Source: Plasmodiophora brassicae
Lineage: Eukaryota > Endomyxa > Phytomyxea > Plasmodiophorida > Plasmodiophoridae
Reading direction: 5' to 3'
Length of the DNA stretch: 64,000 bases
NCBI GenBank assembly: GCA_039704465.1
Contig: JASFAU010000012.1
Coordinates: 186,001-250,000 of the forward strand
Below are positions 1 through 11,500 of the stretch, piece after piece (the first letter of the stretch is position 1; the number at the start of each line of letters is the position of its first letter). Both the position numbers and the translations under genes were made by a program. The notes beneath the pieces were generated by a model. The model saw only the letters and a list, made by a program, of their open reading frames with translations. It was not told where the DNA came from and did not search any database.

Positions 1-3000
1 GATAGCGACGAGCGCGCCGAATCGGGACTCTCGTCGGGCAGCGGGGCGAACTGCTTCGGGATGGTTTTGAAGTCATCGGGCGCGATGTCCTCGCTGGCGT
101 GCATTTTCAGGCGGATGGACCGCGGCGACGGCTTTGGGTACTGCTGGACGACCATGCTGGCGTCGAACGTTCGCGACATACCGACCAGGATCGGCGCCGT
201 CTGCAGTTGCTCCCTGGCGCCCTTCTTCCGCACCGTATCGGTCTGCACCTCCCGATCGTGCACAATGATTGTCAGCTGCGTGAACGCGACGTTCATGTTA
301 CGACGCAGGCGCCATTCGTACGCTTCGAGGTTCTCCAGCTCCAGCGATCGCTGAACGGACACCTTCCGCCTGACGAACACCTGCCTTTGCAACCGTTCAC
401 GGTCACGCTCCAGGAGGTTCATGTGCTGCTGACGTCCCAGGTACTGGCGTCGCACCTGCTCGACCGCCTTCGCTTCTTTCTGCTCGATCGTCGTCGTCGG
501 CTTCAGCTTCGCGCGCAACCCGTCCTCTTCGGCCAGCGACCGCTCGAGCGTTCGGCGATCCGCGCGCAGGCACTCGTCCAGGGCGGCGTTGATCTCCGTG
601 ATCTCCTTGATCATGGCGCGGTTGTCGTACGCGGCCATGTCAATCATCTCCAGGTAGCAGTCCGCGGCCGCGATCGTCTCCTTGATCTTGGCCAGGCGGT
701 GCCGCTCGAACTCGACGAACGCGACGTCGTCTCGCTCCATCGCCAGCAACTGCTGCCCCATCTCCGCCTCCTGCGCAACGGCATCGCGCCGGCACTGCGC
801 CACGTCCTCTATCGCCTGTGCGCGCACTTTGTTACTTCTCCCCGGATGCAGCCCCGGAGTTGGTCGACCGCGGTGCATATACCTGTCGATGCGCTTCCTG
901 CTCGTTGATGATGTCGGTCTGGAGCTGGAAGATCCGTGCGTCGAAGGCGCGCGTCGCCTGGGCGTACGCGGCCTCGGCCTGGGCGAGCTCCGCGTTGACA
1001 GCGGGCAGAGCGCCCTCGACCGACTGGCACTCGGTGTCGATCTTGTCGCAGAGCGCGCGCTGCTCCTCGTCTCTGGCGTCCACCGACGCGCAGACCCGCT
1101 GCGTCTCGGCGATCTCGTCCAGCAGCTTCCGCAGGGTGACCTCCTTCGCCTCCACCACTCCTGTCCACTGAATGCGTTCGTTCGACAGTGTTTCGGCCTG
1201 GGACAGTCGTCGACAATGTCAATGTGATGCGTCGTTCAAGTAGGTGCAACGATGTGCATGCCTGCAGAGCGATTGACACGGCGTCGGTCTCCGTTGTCGA
1301 TAGCGTCTGCGACACGTTGCTCTGGGCGTCAACAAGACGCTGCTTGTCGATGGCGTACTGCTGGGCGAATCGTTCAGCGTCGACAGTCTCCTGGGCGAGG
1401 CGAACTGTCAGGTCAGATAGCGCCGTTGCCGTCGCGTTCCCGATCTCGGCGCTGGATGCCACATCCCGCTGCAGCGTCTCATGCTGGATCGTGTACTCGA
1501 CCAGCATCGCTTCCGCTGTGGCCCGCTCCGCTGCCGAACGTGCCAGTTCCGGTTGAAGTTCGGCGTCTTCGTCGTTTCGCTTGGAAATCTCCCGCACATG
1601 GTCGTCGATCTCCTCTCTATGGGCCGTTTAAGATGGCTATTCCAACGTTTCGTCGACGCGTTCCTACAGGATCTCCTGAAGCTTGGCGGCTCTCGCATGG
1701 GCAAGACGTTCCGCCTTGACATGCAGTTGCTCATTCGTGAGCGTGCTCGTGTCGACTTGAATGACGCCGTGCCGGAGCGCAATCAGCGCGTTCGCCTTAT
1801 CGCGGACGATGTCGTGTAGGGCGTCATGCTCGACAGTGACGGCGTCCAGGACGCCCTGCATCTGCCTCTCGCTGTCCTCCAGGACCACAATCGACTGTCG
1901 CAGATCGGCGTTGTGCGCGCGCTGCCCTTGCAGGTGTGCCTCCAGGTGGCCCGTGTCGCGCCGCTCCTCGACCTCTGTCTCCCGCATAGCCGCCAGCTGC
2001 TGCTCCTGACGCACAATGATCTCTTTGAACGTCTGCTTCGACTGCGCCTCGTCCTCGACCCTTCGCTTCAGTTCCGTCCAGCGACGTTTCTCCATCTCGA
2101 ACGCCCTGACGGACGTATTCACGCGTCATTTCTCAAAGGACGGCGATCGATCACCCCTCCGGTTCCGCTTACGAATTCGTCGCTAACATGCGGAGGTTCA
2201 GGTCCCCGATCATGGTGTGCAATTTGACAATCGTGGCCCGGATGGCCGTGTCCCGATCGACCATTTCGGCGAGTTTGTTCTGCAGAATTTGCAGGGCGCC
2301 CAGGTTCCGCATCTCGACGCGTTGCAACTCGGCGGCGTGCTCCCGATGCCAATGGCTCGTGCCGGCCCACTCGCGCAGCTCGACCTCGAGCTGGTGCCGT
2401 TTCAGGGCCAGATTGTGGTTCGCCGACGCGCATTGCCGGACCGCCTCCTCGATCTCTTCGACGGCGCTTTGTAATTCGCCGCCTTCGTTCTCCATCTGAC
2501 GCAACCTGTCCTCCATGGCCTGGATCGTCACCGCGGTCGACGCTTCCTTCGCTTTCAGGGCCGATTCTCGAGCCTGCATCGCGTCCTGTTCCCCGCCGAC
2601 CTGGTCGACGTCATCGAGGACGCCCAGGGCCGCTTCGTACGATGGCCGATCAGCGTTCTCTAGAAGGCTCAGGTACGACTCCCAGAGGCGAACGAGAATG
2701 AGCGCGCCTCCGTTGCAATGCCGAACGGCCTGGCGCAGCGTGTCGTGCAGGCCGACTGTGTAGATAAAGAAGGATCGCAGCAGGCGGTCGATCAGCGAAT
2801 GCGGCAGGTGGAACTCGCGGGACAGCGTCGACCGGGTTAGGTCGTCGGCCTCATCGGCGACAAGGTTCTCCTGGGCGGCATCCTGACAGCGTCGGGCCTG
2901 CATCGACTCCAGCCAGTGCTCAGCGACCTGCGTCTCGATACGGCTCGATGCGAGCGCGTCATAATTATCACGGTCGGCCGCTGACCGTTCGCCGGGTCGC

Positions 3001-3191
3001 TGTAGCATTCGGACAGCGTCATCGATGAACCGGGGCGATAACAGCCCCTTGTCGCCGGCCAGGCGGATCGCGGTCGCCGATAGGCGCAGACCGGGTATGG
3101 CGGCGCCTGGTGTCGAAGTTGCGTCTTTACAACCGCCGTCGTCGCCGTCGTCGCCGTCGGTATCTTGGACGCAGCCATCCTTCCGTACCAT
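1..3191 (-). CDS. Long coiled-coil protein, probably axonemal (3' end cut by window)
   Basis: Five exons join in one frame: 3191-2173, 2105-1668, 1616-1280, 1167-883 and 815 to beyond 1. The 2106-2172, 1617-1667 and 816-882 introns have clean GT-AG ends and correct phase. The 1168-1279 intron is the least certain. The N-terminal 120 residues are acidic and mixed. The rest is almost all charged heptad-like helix, with runs such as KIKETIAAAD and ERDRERLQRQV, and a Pro-rich tail begins near position 180. The start is the first ATG of the open frame. No catalytic motif is visible. Length and composition resemble flagellar coiled-coil proteins of the CCDC39/CCDC40/CCDC146 kind, but I cannot assign it to one family. 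The C-terminus is incomplete here. Confidence 0.75.
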
Positions 3192-3468
3192 AACGATCTT
3201 GTTAAATGCACGGCAGGCATTGCTGTTTGTCGATCAAAGGAGCGAGCTGCCAGACGATGACGTTGTCGTCGGCGGCTGGACTGGCTCAGGTGTTCGCCTT
3301 CCGTAGGCGTAGGCTGAACCGATCGCTACATACTTGCAGCGGGACGGTGGCAGATCGCGACATCGGTGAACATGACCGGCGGATGTACGTACGGGTGCAG
3401 GGAACGTCTCGCGAAGCGTCCAGTACAATGTGGCACGTGGAGGCACGCGCCGCATGGCATAGGCCGTT

Positions 3469-3909
3469 ATGGAGCACCAGGACACGTTACGCCGCACGTT
3501 ATCCCGAATGTGTGCACTGGAGAAATTGGAGACGCAGGTGCCGACCATGCTGACGCGCGCAGAGCGCCAGCAACTGTATAGAGCGATACGGTCTCCCTCG
3601 GTCGCATCGCACAAGCACGACCCGATGCAGGTGTCACCGACAACGGTCGCGACTGGATTCTTCGTCCAAGCCCAGGCGAACGCCCTTGTCAAGGCGAAGA
3701 AGCATGTGCGATTCCTATTGCCTTCACCACAAGGTCATCCAGCGGGTCAGCATACGCCTTCGGCGTCGTTGCCGTCGTCTCCGAGGGATTCGGTGCTGAC
3801 TGCCGGTGATCTTCATTCGACGACGATGAAGGCGGACCCGATCTTTGTCCCAGGCGGCTCCCTGAAGGCTAACCTTTCTCTAACGAGTGCACGTCCGTTT
3901 GCCCTCTGA
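3469..3909 (+). CDS. Small hypothetical protein
   Basis: This is a single open frame of 146 codons starting with ATG and ending in a stop. Codon choice favours G/C at third positions, like neighbouring real genes, which argues against chance. The first 45 residues are predicted helical and charged. The remainder is rich in Ser, Pro and His with no recognisable domain, signal peptide or membrane segment. It stands alone between two minus-strand genes. I do not recognise it. It could instead be one exon of a longer gene, but no matching exon is evident nearby. Confidence 0.5.
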   Translation: MEHQDTLRRTLSRMCALEKLETQVPTMLTRAERQQLYRAIRSPSVASHKHDPMQVSPTTVATGFFVQAQANALVKAKKHVRFLLPSPQGHPAGQHTPSASLPSSPRDSVLTAGDLHSTTMKADPIFVPGGSLKANLSLTSARPFAL

Positions 3910-4089
3910 CACGTATCGGATGGTTTCTATGAGACGCTGGCCGTAGGACGAATACACGGAATGAATGTCAACGGCTGACCACTCAACGGGCGCCTGCGCC
4001 TTCCGTCTGTGGTCGCAGAAACAGAGAGATACTACTAATCGTGTATATATTCTGTAGAAACGCGAACCCGGCTGAACGATCGTCGTTGG

Positions 4090-5211
4090 TTAGTGGCCAT
4101 AGTAGGCCCAACAAGGTGAGTATACAGGATACACAGCGAGCACCGGAGAGTAGACGAGAACGAGTGTCCCATGCTGATGATCCGGACCACGAAGTGATGA
4201 ATAATACCCGGGTCGGGCAGTACTGGTTCGGCGCGACGACCGATCATTTGGCCTGGCTGTACTCTGCGATAGTCTCGAGTCGGCCCCGCTGATGGACGGC
4301 ATCCGGTTAGAGGCAGGAGTGTCCGGGAGACGCGTTCCGAGGGGCCGCGTAACTCGATGGGCGAACACGCGTCCCTTGTCATCTTGTTTGATCTCGAACT
4401 CGACCGTCTCACCGACAAGAAGCGCCGTACGACTTCGACGGACCGATGATCGGGTGCGACCGATTAGCATCTGGGAAGGATCTTGAGCAAGGCGAATCAG
4501 CCCGCATTTAAGCACAGGACTGAACAGAACAACAACCCCCGTCTGTAGTCCGTCCCACGACATGCCGTCTGATGTAGGGCGATGCCAGGATCCATTTGTC
4601 GTTCCGGGTCGGAATTCCTTGTCAGTACTGGAGGCGTTGGACCTCACGATGCGACTTGAGCAATTAGCAGGAAGGCCAAGTCTTGCGACACGCTCGGCAA
4701 CCATGCTGCCAATCTGGTTTCGGACGATTTCGAACGTGACGGGTTCGCCGGCGGTCAGGGAAGACGGGCCGGGATCGACAATCGCATCGATGCTGGGCAC
4801 GATGACCCAAAACATTGGCTTGTCGACGGTGGCAACAATGCCCAGTCCTTGTTCTTTGCTGAACGCGACGACAGTTCCGACGGTGATGTTACGGCTCGTC
4901 CATGCATGATAATCGATCGGCCCGCCACCGATACTGGTAACGTTCCCAGCACGGTACCTGTTCGCACGAGAGTCAGATAGAACGAGCTCGAACTGGACCC
5001 GTTGGTCCGCCAGAAGGAATCGAAATCGGGCGGTGGACACGATCGAAGAGTACGATACGAACACGTCGCGGCCACGCGTTGGCCCGGGGTCATGCGGAGC
5101 AATAAACCCGTAGCCCCTCCCCATTTCAAAGAACCGTACGGTGCCCCGCATCATCATAGCCCCGTGCGCCATCCAGACCAGGCCCAGCACCACCGGGAGC
5201 GCGATCGCCAT
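4090..5211 (-). CDS. Protein with three c cold-shock-like (OB-fold) domains
   Basis: The first domain has both RNA-binding signatures of a cold-shock domain: GYGFI (RNP1) about 15 residues after RGTVRFF, then DVFVSYSSI (RNP2). Two further segments begin with the same G-T/V-V-V-x-F strand (GTVVAFSKEQGLG and GVVVLFSPVLKCG) and look like degenerate repeats of the fold. The family binds single-stranded RNA or DNA. Start choice is open. The ATG at 5211 gives a hydrophobic leader (MAIALPVVLGLVWMAHGA) that looks like a signal peptide. The ATG at 5157 starts directly at the first domain. The open frame extends further upstream to 5439 but without an initiator ATG that I trust. The Ser/Arg-rich C-terminal 70 residues may contain an unrecognised intron. 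Confidence 0.65.
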   Translation of the reverse strand: MAIALPVVLGLVWMAHGAMMMRGTVRFFEMGRGYGFIAPHDPGPTRGRDVFVSYSSIVSTARFRFLLADQRVQFELVLSDSRANRYRAGNVTSIGGGPIDYHAWTSRNITVGTVVAFSKEQGLGIVATVDKPMFWVIVPSIDAIVDPGPSSLTAGEPVTFEIVRNQIGSMVAERVARLGLPANCSSRIVRSNASSTDKEFRPGTTNGSWHRPTSDGMSWDGLQTGVVVLFSPVLKCGLIRLAQDPSQMLIGRTRSSVRRSRTALLVGETVEFEIKQDDKGRVFAHRVTRPLGTRLPDTPASNRMPSISGADSRLSQSTARPNDRSSRRTSTARPGYYSSLRGPDHQHGTLVLVYSPVLAVYPVYSPCWAYYGH

Positions 5212-5561
5212 CGTCCGGCACGACGTCGACGTACAGCAACAGCTCAGTTCTGCCGCACTGGCCGCCCTTCCACAGGGGGGCCGAACGGGGGGGGGTGCCA
5301 GAAATAGATTAGGGCCCCTCAGGTACACTGTCGGGCTTGCTGCGAACAACCCAAAAGGGAGCCGCCTTCGGCCTTCCCCAAGAACCAAAAAAGACCTCAC
5401 GACGGAACCGCAGCGTGCAGTCTTGGCGGTGCAGTTCACCGCTGTCGCGTGCCATTTGGGTAAATGTCGGTTGCGCTGCGGGTCGTCGTCGGGATCGCCG
5501 TACGCGATGGTACGGGTTCGCGATCCAGGGAGAGGTGGGGGATCGACATCGTCGACAGCGA

Positions 5562-8368
5562 ATGTCGACGTCGGCGGCGTCGCAGGACCTTATGTACGGC
5601 GGCGTCGACGATGCTGCCGGCGTCAAGCTCGCCCAGCTACGGGACCTGATCGCAGCGCTTGATGAACTGTCCATCGATGCGCATCGCGACGACGTCCCGC
5701 GGGCGGTGCTGAACGACGTCAAGGATTTATACGCGTTGCTTCGGGCCGCATTCGAGCAGGTGACACGCGGGGGCGTCTCCGCTGTCCGAGTCACCCGTCA
5801 GGACCTGGTTGATCGCATTCAACGGATTCGCCATGCGATGAACTCCACCATCACGACCACAACGACGGTCACAGCGCGAAGGTCGCGATCCCCATCTCCG
5901 TCAGCGCGGCTTTTCGAACACATTCCCGGGTCACAGTACTGCCGGCCGTTCTTCCATACCGAGAAGATCCATGGCCGGCAGTACCACACTCCGGGTGTTC
6001 CGAATGACCCACCTCGGTCGCGGCAAGGTCGCCGGGCGAAAAGCGCGGAACCGAGACGCAGGAAGGTCACGATTCGTTCGAAAGGCCGCTCTGGTGCCAT
6101 GGATATCCTGGTGGAGCGCACCGACCTACTGGAACGGCGTCTGGAGGCGGAACTTCGTCGAGAATTACGCGCCGAAGAGCTTCTGGAACGGTTACGTTAT
6201 GGTATGCCCTCTGCAATATTGAATTGACGCTCTCATCAACCCGTCGGCGGTAGAGGATCGACACGGATTTCAGGCGATGCTGGGTAAGTTGGACTACATT
6301 GGGGAATGCCTGTGCAGTCGAAAGTTCGGGCGAACCACAGTCGATGTGACACCGCCGCCGCCATCGCCGTCGCCCGGTCCCCGTGTTGTCGTCGACAACA
6401 ACCGCATTACCGAGCTCGAGAAGGAGATCGACCACCTGACAAAGCAATGGTCGCAAGAGAAAAAGTCGTTAGAAAGTAAGATGGTGCGATTAGCGCGACC
6501 TTGTTTATCACTGGTGTCTTACTCGACAAATGCAGACCGTATCAAGGTGCTCTGCGACGAAATCACTGCGTCGCGTCAGGACACGGATGACCTGCGGAAG
6601 GTACTATCCAATTTGACGCGCTTTTCGCAACGTGTTTGCTCACTGGGTCGATAGTCCAGAATCGAACTCGAAAATGAAATCGCAAGATTACGTGCAACTG
6701 AAAGCGATGTGAGTCGTGAACGAAAACACCAGGATGACATTATTCGACGGTAATGCGTACGCACACAGAGTTTCTGCAACAGTGTTGTGTCTGAACATAT
6801 TCGTTACCCAGTTTGGAAGAGAATGTGAAGCGACACGAACGAGGCGAGAAGAGGCTTGCTAAACGCGAAAAGGAGCTGATCGACGACCTTGCTGATGCAC
6901 AGCGTCGTCTAGAGGAGATGAAGACCGCCCTGTCCCTGTAGGGCTTCCGTTCGTTTCGACGTGGTTGCAATAATAACCATGTGATGCTAGATCCAAACAG
7001 AACGAAGCCGATCTAATCGCCGCTGCTAGGGCCAATTCGACTCCTATTGTGAAAGTGGAAACTGTGTCCGTCCCAGTTGAGCCATTGCACAGTGTGGTTT
7101 CGAAGGTTAGTCGCATGTCTGCCATGAGTTTGGAGCTGCCGTATCTGATTTCGTACAGGTACTTGCGAAATACTACCTTAGCAAATTTCGCAAGGAGCAC
7201 CAGGTCAGGAAAGAACTCCAAGTATCACTAGACACGTAATGTCTGTTTTTGTTCTCTGAACCTGACCGTCTTTAATCCATCCGTGTAGGATGTCGACTGC
7301 GTTAGAGCGGTGCAATCGCTTGCATGGTCTGGAAATCACGTCTGTGCGGAATCAATCCGTTGCGGACATCACCGCTTTGAAGAATGTTATCGACGAGAAG
7401 GACGTTATCAATTCCAACCTGCAAAATCAACTGGATCGACTCAAGGTCGACCACGTCGAGATGGAGCGCCGGCTAACGGCGACATTGGAGTCAGACAAGC
7501 GGCGGTCCAGTGATGAGATTACCGCCCTTCAGATGCAGCTCATGGTTGTCAATAACGGGAACGGCAAAGCAGCAGTACGAGGTATTCGGTTCGTGTAAGA
7601 TGTGATGGTTAAACGTTTCTTAGGATCCGCATGTCGACCTGGCACCTTTCAACCGGATGTGTGCGGATGCTTTCCAGGGCGATTATTTGAGGCTAGAAGA
7701 CGCTCCTTCTGTTCTCCACATCATGTTCTCTCAAGGAGATGAAAGGGGTACAACTACTAGTCATCCGCTACCACACGGACAACTCATGGTTTCCCACAGT
7801 CCTATTTTCCGATCGCATCGAGAAGATCAACCATCGGAATTTCCGGGAGAAGCGCGTTCTTCTGATTGCCAACAACGCCATCTACCTGTTGATGCCGAAG
7901 GGCTGGGAATCCAGGCGAATAATGAAGATCGAGGATATCGACAAGGTTACCATGTCTCGTCGATGTGGGGACCACTTTGTGATCCACCACCGTAACGAGG
8001 AAGGTAGGCCTCTGGTTCCTCGAAGGGCGCAACAGATTTAAACGCTGTTTGTCGTAGACATTTTCATCGTTTCTTCAAAACGGCTTGAGGTACAACGATC
8101 CCGTCGGGTTGCAATAGTAGATGCCTCATTGTCGCCGTTTCCAGATCGTGTATCATTTGATGAACGTGTTCAAGAGAAAGACGCAGAATGATCTACCATA
8201 CCACTTTGCAGAAAGGTCTGCTGCAATGCATGCATCACCAGTGCGTTGCGTCCTGACGTGTGTCCCAGATTCTATGTCGAGGACCACGACATGCACTACC
8301 GCCTGGTGGAGATCCCCGACACTGTTACCGTCAAGCTGGGCAAGTCCCAGTTGATGGGCCCGACGTGA
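5562..8368 (+). CDS. Coiled-coil protein with C-terminal myosin-I tail homology (TH1) domain
   Basis: Thirteen exons join in one frame to about 727 residues: 5562-6201, 6254-6475, 6536-6600, 6655-6749, 6812-6937, 6991-7105, 7159-7235, 7289-7574, 7624-7710, 7736-8003, 8058-8089, 8145-8215 and 8269-8368. Residues 1-230 are mixed and Ser/Arg-rich. About 230-540 are coiled coil. The last 190 form a TH1-like domain: FQGDYLRLED, then VLFSDRIEKINHRN, RVLLIANNAIYLL and HFVIHH, which match the order seen in class I myosin tails. TH1 domains bind acidic phospholipids, so a membrane-associated role is likely. There is no motor, IQ or SH3 region. The 7711-7735 intron would be only 25 nt long; an alternative acceptor three bases later also keeps the frame. 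Confidence 0.75.
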
Positions 8369-8560
8369 TGGTAATTCTATGCAGTAAACGAGCGCGGGGG
8401 TCCCCGCAGAGGCAACACGTTTGCTGCAATTCCAAGTTATTAGCCGCATGGTCACGGCGAGCGACCTGTCAATCACACCTTGCCCGATTCCGACATTTGT
8501 ACACGTTTGCTCTTGGCTGTCTCCCACTCTCTACTGACGCTGTTGTACAGCTCTTCGATT

Positions 8561-11500
8561 TTATTGCTGCGCTGAGGTTGCCAGTTTCTCAGGTTCGGGT
8601 ACGATCATCGGGTCCGCTAGGCATCTGGAAAGGACGTCATCGCAAGCCCTCTGGTCAACATGGGCGACCCTGGACAAGAACGTTCGCTCCGTCGACTGCA
8701 TTGTGATCGTGAACGGCGCTTCGGCACCGGAACTGCCGTACCCGACAATGACGACGTACAGAATCGGGCGGTGACTGCGCCGAACCGGTAGGGTTACTTC
8801 CAGACGTGCCCCGTCGCGATTGGTGTTTGACGCTCTGCCCGGTACAGGTTCCGCTGAGCATGCCACGACCTGCCCCGGGGCGATCTTGCTCAACGGCAAC
8901 GGCGTCTTGGACGTTACGCGGCACAACGTCAACGACAACCGGTGCCGGTGGCGCAGTTCAACGAACGGCACCCTTAACGAGATGGCGACAGAGCCGTGGC
9001 GAGCGGCGAACAGGAACTGAGGGTTCCCGGTGCGTCCCGTGCCCTCCGATAACGTTTCGTGGAACACCCCCGTTTGCATCGTTTCGTACACGAACGGGCC
9101 ACTGATGTCGTGTGGAATCGGGCATAGGACAACGCTGGAGAACATTCTCCTGAGCTCGGTGAGGTCTACGAAAAACGACACCGGATCGATCTCGTCAGCA
9201 GCAAACGCCTTTGAGTCGCCTGACGTGTTCCAAGCGTCCGAACCGAGCGCCCAGCGCCCCTCGAATGGTTCATGCCTGCCCCAGGTGCGTCGGACAACAC
9301 CCAACCGGACTGATCCCGATTGGACCGTGTCCACCAGGGCGTACCCCTGATGCCAGGGTAACGGGATGCCTTGCTCGGCCAGCTCCCAGGGACGCCTTGG
9401 CACACAACAGACGCAAACACCGCCATCGTGAGTCGCATCGTACACGGCGGGCCATACACGATCGTCGTCATCGTCCGATAGCCCTAATGTGACCCTGGCG
9501 GGTACTTCCCCTGTCAGCGCGTATACCGCCATCGGAACCGCATCGTCGTTCCTGGAGGCGGTCGACAACGCGTAGTACGACCCGTGCATCTTTGCGAACG
9601 CTTTCACCAGCAGCAGGATCCAGACCAGGTTCGGGTCGCAACATCGAACGAAACATGGGCGGTGCATGTCGTCCACCGGGATGTAATCGTCGACGACGAC
9701 GTCGACCGGGTGCCGGCGCTGGTAGTCGTGCAGGCGAACGCTGTAGACACCCCATGGTGATGCAGACGACGACGCCGGGGTGAACGCGCGGCGGACAAGT
9801 CGACCGGCGCGAACGCCGAGCGCCGACAACGCCTGGACGAGGAACGACAGGTCCCGGCAGTGAAGCTGGATGTCCTCGAACGCAACCCCGTCGGCGGACA
9901 GGCGCGGGCTGCGCAGCAACAAACGCCGTGACTGCACTGCCGGACATAGGCCATTCGAGGGCGTACCTGTCGCAGACGTCGCCGATGCGCATCCAGCCGC
10001 GGACGGCGCTGGCGAACCGGTCCGGGCCGCCGATGGCCGCCCGGCCCGGTGGGAATGCGGCGTCGACGAAGGCGGCCTCGTCGCGTTCGCAGCGCTTGAC
10101 GGCGTCGGCGTAGGAGGTCGATGGCGCCGACGGTTCATTGCCAGGGCCCTCGACGGGGACGATGGCGGGCGCAGGCGGTAAAGCGGTGAGCGATACTGTT
10201 TCACAGCTGGCGGTGACGCAGATCACGAAGCGGCCTGGGCGTCGTCGCCCCACGACGATGACAAACGACGACACGTCTTGCGGTTCGTATCGAAGCGTCA
10301 GAGACGTCCGCGACGATGTCGGCGACGACGACTCGATCAGGTCGACGTCATCCAGTGACTTCCTTCGAGCGTCGCGTTGCAGGCCGCGGTAGACGAACAA
10401 GTGCGGGCCATCAGCGGGAAGGTTGGGGTCGGTGTCAGCGACCACCTCAATGTGCACCATGGTCGGCGTCTTGCTCTTCAACAGAAACTGCGGGTGCTCG
10501 ACATGGCACGGACTGACCTGGGCAGCGTCCCACCGCCCACGAAGACGCGTCATCGACGGCGACGGTAACGTTTGCAGCTGGAGCCCCGTCGTCGACAACC
10601 TGCGCTCAGGTGTCTCAGAAACCTCATAACCGACAGAAAAGCATCGTCACGCACGCAGATGGGTCGATAATCTCGATGTCGTCAACGGTGCCGTCGACCC
10701 TCAAATTCCGCTTCTGCACCGCAAGCGTGAACGTTCCGCTGACGTCTGAGCGCTCCAGGAGCGGCATGATGACGAACAATGGCGTCGTCGGCAACGTCAC
10801 CACGAACGTAACCGAGTCAGTCACCGCATCTACGAGACGGGGCTTAATGCGGTTTGGGAATTCGTCACATTGTACGGACATCGGGATTGGAACAGAGGTG
10901 CAGCGGGAAGGCGTACCATCGTGAGCGGGTCGGTGACTTGATAGACGCAGACGACGATGCCGACTTTGGGACCCCCATCGGTACGATGCAGGGCGATCTG
11001 CACGCGGGCCAGGCCGGTCTGCGGCGATAGGAACCTTAACAGGATCTGCGGGGTCTGCGACGGGTGCCCTGCGGCCCAGGCGCCAACCACCGTCGTGACA
11101 GCCACCGGAGTCAGCTTTGCCCTTCCTTTCACATCGTTCGACGCCGTAACGACGATGTCGAAGGCGCCTGACGTCTTCTGTGCACTTGCTGTTGGGTGAA
11201 CCCACAGCTCCTGGTCAGTCGTCCCGGAACGGTTATCAATAATCACCTGCCGGACGACGTTACGAGCGATAAGTGGGGGGTTTCAGTTATCTGACCTGGG
11301 AATGGGTGCCCGGATCAGACCGGATGATGACCTGGGATTTGGTGTTGACAGATGTGCAACGTATCGCGCTATTACTGTCGTCCTGCTGGTCGTCTTCGGT
11401 GTTGCGGTCGATGAGAGCGACCTTAGCCAGTTGAAAGGGTGGGAGACGTAGCAGGACGTGACATTTGCCTGTGGCGGCGCTCGACCAGGCACCTGTGTAC

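Noticed and set aside
6284..6320. GTAAGT...CAG as an intron in the TH1 gene
   Set aside because: Removing it brings an early stop; reading through keeps the frame, so it was left as exon.
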